64,000 nucleotides of DNA from Leptolyngbya sp. FACHB-8 (GTDB lineage: Bacteria; Cyanobacteriota; Cyanobacteriia; Elainellales; Elainellaceae): contig NZ_JACJOO010000080.1 in NCBI RefSeq assembly GCF_014695575.1, positions 23,624-87,623 of the forward strand, written 5' to 3'. The notes under the pieces were generated by a model. The model worked only from the letters and a program-made list of their open reading frames with translations, did no database searches and was not told the origin of the DNA. The position numbers and the translations under genes are program-made. Shown here in pieces: positions 57,483 through 64,000 of the stretch (the stretch's first letter is position 1; every line of letters starts with the position of its first letter).

Positions 57483-58508
57483 ATGAAAGTTTTAGTAACC
57501 GGTACAGAGGGTTACCTCGGGTGCTTGTTTGCGCCATTGCTCCTCAAGCACGGTCACGAAGTTCTTGCTGTTGATACAGGCTTTTATAAATCGGGTTGGC
57601 TTTACAACGGCACCGAGATGACCGCCCAGACCCTTACTAAAGATCTTCGTCATATTTCCCTGGAAGATCTAAGAGGGGTTGATGCGATTGTTCATATGGC
57701 CGAGCTTTCTAACGACCCAACGGGCCAGTTGTCGCCCAACATTACCTACGATATTAACCATAAAGGGTCTGTGCGTCTGGCAGAACTAGCCAAGCAAGCG
57801 GGAATTAAGCGGTTTGTCTACATGTCATCCTGCAGTGTGTACGGCGTTGCTGCCACTGAAGTTGTGGATGAAACCTCGCCCGTTAATCCTCAAACTGCCT
57901 ATGCGGAATGCAAGGCACTGGTGGAGCGCGATGTATCGAAGATGGCGAGTGACGACTTTTCTCCCACCTTTATGCGCAATGCGACCGCGTTTGGTGCTTC
58001 TCCTCGGATGCGTTTTGACATTGTGTTAAATAACCTATCCGGTCTGGCCTGGACCACGAAGCAAATCAAGATGGTCAGTGATGGTACACCTTGGCGGCCT
58101 CTGGTGCATGCCCTGGACATTGCTAAGGCTCTGCTGTGTGTATTGGAAGCTCCCCGCGATATCGTTCATAACCAGGTCTTTAACGTGGGTGACTCTGCTA
58201 ACAACTATCAGGTCAAGCAGATTGCTGAAATTGTGGCGAGTGTCTTCCCGGGTTGCCAGTTGAGCTTTGGGGATCAAGGATCAGATAACCGCAGCTACAA
58301 AGTGTCGTTTGAGAAAATCAACACCCAGGTACCCGGTTTTAAGTGTGACTGGGATGCTCTGCGCGGTGCACAGCAATTGCTGCAAGTATTCACTCAAATT
58401 GACATGACCAAGGAGGTATTTGAGTACCGGGCCTTCACTCGGTTGAAGCAACTCGAATATCTGCTGCATACTCAGCAAATTGACAAAGATTTCTTCTGGA
58501 GCGTGTAA
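57483..58508 (+). CDS. NAD-dependent epimerase/dehydratase (extended SDR)
   Basis: 341 residues. Rossmann motif GTEGYLG at 7-13, Ser115/116 (MSSCSVYG) and YxxxK as Tyr140-Lys144 (YAECK). The C-terminal half carries WRPLVHALDIAKALLCVLEAP and NVGDSANNYQVKQIAEIV, as in nucleotide-sugar epimerases. The substrate is likely the CDP-linked sugar made by RfbF. AGGA 6 nt before the ATG; its TAA overlaps the ATG of the next gene by one base (TAATG), so the two are probably translationally coupled. Confidence 0.9.
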   Translation: MKVLVTGTEGYLGCLFAPLLLKHGHEVLAVDTGFYKSGWLYNGTEMTAQTLTKDLRHISLEDLRGVDAIVHMAELSNDPTGQLSPNITYDINHKGSVRLAELAKQAGIKRFVYMSSCSVYGVAATEVVDETSPVNPQTAYAECKALVERDVSKMASDDFSPTFMRNATAFGASPRMRFDIVLNNLSGLAWTTKQIKMVSDGTPWRPLVHALDIAKALLCVLEAPRDIVHNQVFNVGDSANNYQVKQIAEIVASVFPGCQLSFGDQGSDNRSYKVSFEKINTQVPGFKCDWDALRGAQQLLQVFTQIDMTKEVFEYRAFTRLKQLEYLLHTQQIDKDFFWSV

Positions 58509-59047
58509 TGATCTTTACGGAGACGAAGTTAAAAGGCGCATTCATCCTTGATCTAGACATTCGGGAAGATCATCGAGGTGGATTCGCCCGGACCTTCTGT
58601 GCCAAAGAGTTTGAAGAACATGGCCTGAAAGCCACTGTGGCCCAGTGCAATATGTCCTTCAACCACAAGGCCGGAACTCTGCGAGGAATGCACTATCAGC
58701 TTCCTCCGGCAGCGGAAACCAAACTCGTGCGTTGTACCAAGGGTGCAATTTATGACGTCATTATTGATATGCGTCCAGATTCCCCCACGTACATGCAGCA
58801 CATCGGCGTGGAGTTGACAGCAGAGAACCGCCGTACTCTCTACATTCCCGAAATGTTTGCCCATGGCTATCAGGCTCTGACGGACGGTGCAGAGGTTATT
58901 TATCAGGTCGGTGAGTTCTATACCCCTGGCTATGAGCGAGGTCTGCGGTACAATGACCCAACCTTTGGCATTGAGTGGCCGATGGAAGTAACGGTTATTT
59001 CTGAAAAGGATTCAGCCTGGCCGCTTTTCGAACCCGTACCGGTGTAA
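58508..59047 (+). CDS. dTDP-4-dehydrorhamnose 3,5-epimerase family protein
   Basis: 179 residues, cupin fold of the RfbC family. GAFILDLDIREDHRGGFARTFCAKEFEEHGL, then FNHKAGTLRGMHYQLPP with the catalytic His, TKLVRCTKGAIYDVIIDMR, and RTLYIPEMFAHGYQALTDGAEVIYQV. In this operon it probably epimerises the CDP-4-keto sugar instead of the dTDP one; related enzymes act in tyvelose, yersiniose or similar pathways. Start overlaps the SDR stop. Confidence 0.9.
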   Translation: MIFTETKLKGAFILDLDIREDHRGGFARTFCAKEFEEHGLKATVAQCNMSFNHKAGTLRGMHYQLPPAAETKLVRCTKGAIYDVIIDMRPDSPTYMQHIGVELTAENRRTLYIPEMFAHGYQALTDGAEVIYQVGEFYTPGYERGLRYNDPTFGIEWPMEVTVISEKDSAWPLFEPVPV

Positions 59048-59204
59048 CAGGTGTTAGGGAATCGGGATCGTCTCTCCCGGTTCCCGTTCTGCTGTTAATC
59101 GTAGCCATACGTAAGGTCTGACTAATAGGTATCAAAGTTGAGTCATTTGAGTATTCCAGCGCTTTGAGTTTGTTCCAATCATGTGTCCGTAGGAGAGGAT
59201 TTTT

Positions 59205-60563
59205 ATGTACTTCATCGTTGATACCGCATTGCAGGCTCGCCAAGAAGCTGGGAATCCCGTGCGAGTTGGGATGATTGGCTCTGGCTTTATGGGAAAAGGG
59301 ATTGCCAATCAAATTGTCAACTCAGTGCCCGGAATGGAACTGGTGGCAATTTTTAACCGGACGGTGGAGAAAGCGAAATACGCTTACCAGCAGGCCGGTG
59401 TTGAAGATATTCGAGAAGTCAAAACCGTTGCTGAATTAGAAGACGCGATCGCCCACAACCAATACGCGGTCACTGATGACGCGATGCTCCTCTGCCGCGC
59501 CGAAGGCATCGATGCACTGATTGAAGTAACGGGTGCGATCGAGTTTGGTGCCCATGTGGTGATGGAGGCGATCGCCCACAAAAAGCACATCATCCTGATG
59601 AACGCCGAGCTGGACGGCACTATCGGCCCCATTCTCAAAACCTACGCCGATAAAGCCGGGGTTATTATTACGGCCTGCGAAGGCGATCAACCCGGTGTGG
59701 AAATGAACCTCTACCGCTACGTCAAGAGCCTGGGCTTGACCCCAATGGTGTGCGGCAATATCAAGGGTCTGCACGACGCCTACCGTAACCCCACCACTCA
59801 AAAAGGCTTTGCGGAGCAGTGGGGCCAAAACGTCCACATGGTAACTAGCTTTGCTGATGGGACAAAGATTTCCTTTGAGCAGGCGATCGTTGCCAACGGT
59901 ACTGGCATGACCATCGCCAAGCGTGGCATGATGGGCCACGACTTTATGCGCCACAAAGAGGAATTGATTAAGGAATACAATCTTAACTTCAACGGCCATA
60001 TTGACGACCTGACCAAGCTCTATGACATCGATCAACTCAAAGAGCTGGGCGGTATTGTGGATTATGTAGTTGCCGTTAAACCGGGTCCTGGTGTGTACGT
60101 ATTCGCCACCCACGACGATCCCAAACAACGCCATTACCTGAACCTCTATAAGCTTGGTGAAGGCCCGCTCTACAGCTTCTACCACCCCTACCACCTGTGC
60201 CATCTCGAGGTGCCCATGTCCGTGGCTCGTGTGGTACTGTTCAACGACGTGGTATTAGCTCCCACCTATGGCCCCCGTGTGGATGTCATCACGGCTGCGA
60301 AGACTGACCTGAAGGCGGGCGAAACCATTGATGAGTTGGGCGGTTACATGACCTATGGCCTCTGCGAAACGGCTCAGATCACCCTGGAGCAAAACTTGCT
60401 ACCCATCGGTTTAGCGGAAGGTTGCGTTCTGAAGCGCGATGTGGCAAAGGATCAAGTTCTCACCTACGACGATGTGGAATTACCTGCAGGTCGCCTGTGT
60501 GATAAATTACGCGCTGAGCAAAATGCGATGTTTTTCCCCAGCCGCACTCTGGTAACGGCGTAA
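59205..60563 (+). CDS. COG4091-type NAD(P)-dependent oxidoreductase with SAF domain
   Basis: 452 residues. N-terminal homoserine-dehydrogenase-like Rossmann domain (VRVGMIGSGFMGKGIANQIV; EVTGAIEFGAHVVMEAIAHKKHIILMNAELDGTIGPILKTYADKAGVI), substrate domain (EGDQPGVEMNLYRYVKSLGLTPMVCGNIKGLHD), and C-terminal SAF-like part (LLPIGLAEGCVLKRDVAKDQVLTYDDVELP). The family is often found in sugar-branch biosynthesis operons and its substrate is not settled. AGGAGAGG precedes the ATG. A 157-bp gap separates it from the rfbC-like gene; a terminator follows. Confidence 0.85.
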   Translation: MYFIVDTALQARQEAGNPVRVGMIGSGFMGKGIANQIVNSVPGMELVAIFNRTVEKAKYAYQQAGVEDIREVKTVAELEDAIAHNQYAVTDDAMLLCRAEGIDALIEVTGAIEFGAHVVMEAIAHKKHIILMNAELDGTIGPILKTYADKAGVIITACEGDQPGVEMNLYRYVKSLGLTPMVCGNIKGLHDAYRNPTTQKGFAEQWGQNVHMVTSFADGTKISFEQAIVANGTGMTIAKRGMMGHDFMRHKEELIKEYNLNFNGHIDDLTKLYDIDQLKELGGIVDYVVAVKPGPGVYVFATHDDPKQRHYLNLYKLGEGPLYSFYHPYHLCHLEVPMSVARVVLFNDVVLAPTYGPRVDVITAAKTDLKAGETIDELGGYMTYGLCETAQITLEQNLLPIGLAEGCVLKRDVAKDQVLTYDDVELPAGRLCDKLRAEQNAMFFPSRTLVTA

Positions 60564-60592
60564 TGGTTTGACAGCCTGAATCCCAATCAACT

Positions 60593-60625
60593 AGGTCGCG
60601 TTTCTCAGGAATGCGACCTTTTTTC
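60593..60625 (+). terminator. Sugar operon terminator
   Basis: AGGTCGCG...TGCGACCT stem followed by TTTTTT, 30 bp past the stop codon. Confidence 0.85.
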
Positions 60626-60641
60626 TATCAAATTAAAGCTA

Positions 60642-60736
60642 TATAGCGCTGTGCACGTTGATTAAGTAAGGTGGTGCGGGGCACGAAGTGCCCCACACCA
60701 CCGCTACTGTACTTAACGCATTTGCACAGCGCTATA
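60642..60736. repeat. Family A palindromic element, copy 7
   Basis: 95 bp with TATAGCGCTGTGCACGTTGA and GCACAGCGCTATA ends, nearly identical to copy 1 at 1144, same orientation. Confidence 0.88.
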
Positions 60737-60756
60737 GCTACAGCCATTTCAGTTAG

Positions 60757-60808
60757 AAGCAGATGGTGGAGGGGGTATGCTTCGCATAACCCCCTCCACC
60801 ATCTGCTT
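60757..60808. repeat. 52-bp palindrome with GCTTCGC apex
   Basis: AAGCAGATGGTGGAGGGGGT and complement, lying just past the stop of the minus-strand M50 protease gene. May terminate it. Confidence 0.85.
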
Positions 60809-60828
60809 AGCTGTGCGATGTCGTTCTA

Positions 60829-63183
60829 TTACAGCTCGTCATCATAGGCTTCTAAAAGTTCGGTGGCCTTTTGCTGATCGGCGATCGCCCCATTCTCATC
60901 TCCCATTTCCTGCCGTGCTCGGCTTCGCAATGTATAGGCGTTGGCGGAATCAGGATCTAACCTCAGGGCATGGTTGGCATTTCCCGTCGCTTCAGGGTAC
61001 TGGCCCAATGCCAGGTATGCCTCACCCCGTAATAACACAGCATCAATATTTTGCGAATCAATCAGTAAGGCTCGATTGCAGTCTGCGATCGCTTCGGGGT
61101 AGCGTTGCAGGCCATAAAACAGGTTCGCCCGATGCAGGTAGGCTCTAACATCCTGTGAGTTCTGGCTCAATTTTTGATTGATGTCGTGCATCTCCTGTTG
61201 CAGGAGCAGCTTCATGCCTCTTTCTTGATCGGCTATTCCACCTGTGCTGTCGCCTTTGCGTTCGCGGGCTGTGCCTCGCAACTGATAGGCCTCGCCTGCG
61301 TCAGGATCGAGTTGTAAAACCCGTTCAGCGTCGGCGATCGCTCCGTCATAGTTATCCAGAGCTAACCGGGCGCGACCTCGCCTCAAGTAGGCTTGCATGT
61401 CCTGCGGATTGGTCTGCAAGGCTTGTTCTGCGGCGTCTACTTCCTGCTGAGCTCGCTCAGAGTATGCGGCTTTCGGGTCAGCCCAGTTTGACCGCATCAG
61501 ATTCCAACTGTTCCAGCCAGGCATCAGGGCATAGAGGCCCCCGGCAAAGCCTCCCAATAAGCTGACTAGATAAACGCCAGTTAAACCCGCTCGTACAGAC
61601 CATCTAGCGGAATCTTCCTGCCGGGTGTCGAGTAGACCCACCACCAGACTGTATTTTTTGGCGAAGGGTAAGGCTTGGTAGGGAGGCTTCTGGAGCTGGG
61701 TGAAGAGATATCGGAGAGCTTCATCGCGATCGCCCGGAGGCAACTCCCGTAGATCCCTGCGAAAGCGGGCATTGAGTTTGGCTAACCGGAAACTGCTGGG
61801 GATACTGAACGCAATCAGCAGGGCAAAGACAAACATCAAGGGGCTGGTTAACCCGACCAGCGCTAACAATGCCGCCCCCATTCCTTTAAAGATGACGCCC
61901 AAGTAAGGATTTCGCGAAAATAGCAGCAGGTCAGCCACCTGCCCACCGTCGAGTGGGTAAATGGGCAACAGGTTAAACAGGTTAAGCATGATGAGCATCC
62001 AACTGGTTTCGCGAAACCAGTTGGTGTCTTCCAGCCAGGTGCTAGCCGCGACGTCGGGGGTACGTGTCAGGCCAAAGGCGATCGCCAATCCAATGCCCAG
62101 AATTAATCCTGGTAGTGGCCCTGCCAGGGAAATCCATACTTTCTCGGTGAGGGACGCGTTGTCTTTGCGGGCCGTTGCTAGCGCGCCCAAAAACGGGATG
62201 AACAGCATCACCGTGTTGCGATACCCAAAAATTTTCATAGCCAGAATGTGACCCCCCTCATGGAAGAGCAGGACGGCCACAAAAATCATGAGCCTCTGTG
62301 GGTCAAATATAGAAGAGTAGGAGGCAATGAAGAGGGCCAGTGTGCCCAAGAGCAGCCAGTTTTTGCCCCGTTGGGAAAGGCCTTTGTTTTGTTTCTGCTG
62401 CAATCGATGAAACTCTGCAATTTCCAGTTCAACAATGGGCGTAGCAGGATTGGAATCGGTATGGTCTGCCTCTGCATTGGTTTGCCCAATAGGTTTTTGC
62501 TTTCCCTTGCGGGCAACCTGATAGACCGCTCGGATAGCCGTTTTCCAGGTCATGCGGTAGCTTTCCCCCGGTGTGACCCATTGAACTTCTCCTGTGGTGA
62601 CGAGGCGCTCAGCTCCCCATTGGTTAGATGCTTCTAACGTTTGCAGGAAGGCTTCATGAGATAGGATTTGGGGTTGCTTCTCTTGGCTCAGTTCGGCCAG
62701 TTTTTGTTGGTGGCTCTGCCATTGTTCCTCCGCGGAAACGGTTCCAACATGGAGCGCAATTTCTCGAGGATTGGAGCTATAGATGCCAAAGTAAGCCGTA
62801 TTGAGTGTGGTTAGCTGAGTTCCATCGTCAAAAAAGGCGATACAGCTCCGAATGAGAGGGGTGTTACTGCTGACTAACTGAGCGGTCATGAGCCCTGCGT
62901 AGGTATGACCCGAGCCATGCTGAAGCAAAATTCCCCACTGGTTGCCATCGCTCTCAGACCCCTGTTCAATTTGATGACAGCTCACCATTTTGAACCCCTG
63001 GATATTCAATTCGGCGATCGCCTCCTTAAAAATCCCCCAGGCAGCTTCTGGTATGTCCTCAGCCTGGGCGGGTTTTACACACATACACCGCATGGTGGTA
63101 TGGCGAATTTTCCAGGTTGCGATGAGATAGGGCAGGGCAAGGATGAGCAGTAGGGGCGCGATCGTATAGAGAAGCGACAACAT
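60829..63183 (-). CDS. M50-family membrane metalloprotease with TPR domain
   Basis: 784 residues. One N-terminal helix, a soluble 250-residue region, then an M50/site-2-protease core of about seven helices with zinc motif His308-EGG-His312 and the distant ligand LPIYPLDGGQ. From about residue 565 a further helix and then TPR repeats (AEQALQTNPQDMQAYLRRGRARLALDNYDGAIADAERVLQLDPDAGEAY and two or three more). S2P-type proteases cut membrane-bound regulators; the TPR part could recruit substrate. The large N-terminal domain is characteristic of a cyanobacterial subgroup. No partner anti-sigma gene nearby. Confidence 0.9.
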   Translation of the reverse strand: MLSLLYTIAPLLLILALPYLIATWKIRHTTMRCMCVKPAQAEDIPEAAWGIFKEAIAELNIQGFKMVSCHQIEQGSESDGNQWGILLQHGSGHTYAGLMTAQLVSSNTPLIRSCIAFFDDGTQLTTLNTAYFGIYSSNPREIALHVGTVSAEEQWQSHQQKLAELSQEKQPQILSHEAFLQTLEASNQWGAERLVTTGEVQWVTPGESYRMTWKTAIRAVYQVARKGKQKPIGQTNAEADHTDSNPATPIVELEIAEFHRLQQKQNKGLSQRGKNWLLLGTLALFIASYSSIFDPQRLMIFVAVLLFHEGGHILAMKIFGYRNTVMLFIPFLGALATARKDNASLTEKVWISLAGPLPGLILGIGLAIAFGLTRTPDVAASTWLEDTNWFRETSWMLIMLNLFNLLPIYPLDGGQVADLLLFSRNPYLGVIFKGMGAALLALVGLTSPLMFVFALLIAFSIPSSFRLAKLNARFRRDLRELPPGDRDEALRYLFTQLQKPPYQALPFAKKYSLVVGLLDTRQEDSARWSVRAGLTGVYLVSLLGGFAGGLYALMPGWNSWNLMRSNWADPKAAYSERAQQEVDAAEQALQTNPQDMQAYLRRGRARLALDNYDGAIADAERVLQLDPDAGEAYQLRGTARERKGDSTGGIADQERGMKLLLQQEMHDINQKLSQNSQDVRAYLHRANLFYGLQRYPEAIADCNRALLIDSQNIDAVLLRGEAYLALGQYPEATGNANHALRLDPDSANAYTLRSRARQEMGDENGAIADQQKATELLEAYDDEL

Positions 63184-63524
63184 GATCGATCACACAGTGA
63201 GGAATAGCCTTAGTATTCCGATCTATTCATCGGATGTAACAGGGTAGCCGCCTCTTCACGAGACTTTAGAAATTGGGTATTGCTACATAAAGGCAGGGCT
63301 TACGCAAGTCCACTATCCGTAGTGTATTTGTGTTGTGGGTGGGGTGCGAAGCATGATGATAATTTCGCAAGACTTACCGTTGTAAGACAGATTTATAGGA
63401 AAACTCCTGGTTAAATGTTTAGGATAATTGGCTTTGGCCGGTTGTGTTCCGCTCCTTGACCATGCTTTTAGTCTGCTGGAGATGACCTGTTCACACCATA
63501 GATGTTTAGGCTGTTAATACCGTT
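63184..63524. other. Intergenic region between M50 gene and transposase
   Basis: 341 bp with a degenerate family F element (63296-63375). The end of the insertion sequence should lie within about 63440-63524, but I could not identify its terminal repeat without the other end. Confidence 0.45.
63296..63375. repeat. Family F element, degenerate copy
   Basis: AGGGCTTACGCAAGTC and TTCGCAAGACTTACC ends resemble CAGGACTTACGCA/TGCGCAAGTCCTG of 45079-45293; the hairpin between is decayed. Confidence 0.5.
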
Positions 63525-64000
63525 TTAATATGAAGCTGCGCCAAATAGGGCTTCGAGAATGAAATCGTAGGACGTCAATGACGCAACCCTTTCAGGGGAA
63601 ATCTTGTCGAGTTCCGAGGTCAGGAGTTTACGCAGTGCCTCCAAGTCAGGACAGTTGATCCACGCCAATTGTTTTTTCAGGAATAACCAGAACCGTTCAA
63701 TCGGATTGAGTTCTGGAGAATGAGGTGGCTGAAATGTGAGGATGATATTACTCGGCCAGACCAAGTCGTTAGCGGTATGGGCCGTTGCTTGATCCACTTG
63801 AATCACGGCAATGTCATCGCCCAATTGCAGCGACAGCAGGTCTAGAAACTGTTGAAAGCAGGTGCGATCGAGGTGGGAGAACTCATAGAAAAAACTGAAA
63901 CCTGTCAGGGGTTCGACCACTCCATAGAGCCAGAAGCACCCTCGTTGCCATTGCGTCTGTCCTACTGGCTTCACCCCACACGCCGTAACTAATCGTCCGG
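63525..64000 (-). mobile_element. IS630-family transposase, partial (C-terminal DDE part)
   Basis: The frame is open through the right edge, so the N-terminal HTH part lies outside. Visible DDE_3 motifs: VGQTQWQRGCFWLYGVVEPLTGFSFFYEF, second Asp in IAVIQVDQATAHTAND, and the Glu of HSPELNPIERFWLFLKKQL. The first catalytic Asp is outside. IS630/Tc1 elements insert at TA, which is of interest because family A and E palindromes also have TA-type ends. Whether this copy is intact cannot be judged. Confidence 0.9.

Noticed and set aside
59436..60203. 255-codon minus-strand frame
   Set aside because: Shadow of the COG4091 oxidoreductase gene; no family features.

Overview
The window is chromosomal DNA of a cyanobacterium. 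It carries psbO (PSII manganese-stabilising protein), ndhD (NDH-1), a group 2 sigma factor, sigF, an EF-hand transaldolase, CHASE2 Ser/Thr kinase and DUF928 remnants, and very frequent HIP1 octamers (GCGATCGC). Wide gene spacing and many intergenic palindromes suggest a larger, probably filamentous (Leptolyngbya-like) genome; the genus cannot be fixed from the sequence alone. No tRNA, rRNA or CRISPR array was seen.

Layout. 0-10 kb: partial GAF/PAS sensor; LysR regulator divergent from a DMT exporter, followed by a cyanuric-acid/barbiturase-type ring-opening amidohydrolase; DUF815 AAA+ ATPase; large multi-sensor histidine kinase. 10-19 kb: two sigma factors, psbO, clpP, a cyanobacterial protein of unknown function, TerC. 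19-26 kb: a complete N-acetylglucosamine phosphotransferase (PTS) uptake and breakdown set, EIIA-HPr-EI fusion, EIICBB, NagB and NagA. 27-38 kb: MlaE permease, a pair of M16 peptidases, ADP-ribosylglycohydrolase, VOC protein, glutathione-dependent formaldehyde oxidation (frmA, fghA), ndhD. 39-45 kb: STAND ATPase, Ser/Thr kinase with a frameshifted CHASE2 domain, frameshifted DUF928 gene, and a Ca-binding-like secreted protein. 45-55 kb: PhoX-like phosphatase, DAHP synthase, transaldolase, AMIN-domain amidase, glgX. 55-60.5 kb: a surface-sugar operon (rfbF, lhgO, SDR, rfbC-like, COG4091 dehydrogenase). 60.8-64 kb: M50/TPR protease and an IS630-type transposase running off the edge.

Most striking: upstream of the DAHP synthase gene lie two tandem transcription attenuators. 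Each has a tiny ORF packed with Tyr/Phe/Trp codons, an antiterminator arm in the last codons of that ORF, and a strong intrinsic terminator. The enzyme itself lacks an allosteric domain, and the upstream transaldolase makes its substrate erythrose-4-phosphate, so the arrangement looks like translation-sensed control of aromatic amino-acid synthesis.

Second theme: the intergenic regions are full of perfect hairpins belonging to several dispersed families (called A-F here). At least family B has terminal inverted repeats and 6-bp target-site duplications, so these are non-autonomous mobile elements. Many share the apical sequence GCGAAGC or its complement, a known exceptionally stable DNA mini-hairpin. 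One element lies inside a small reading frame and one is nested in another element.
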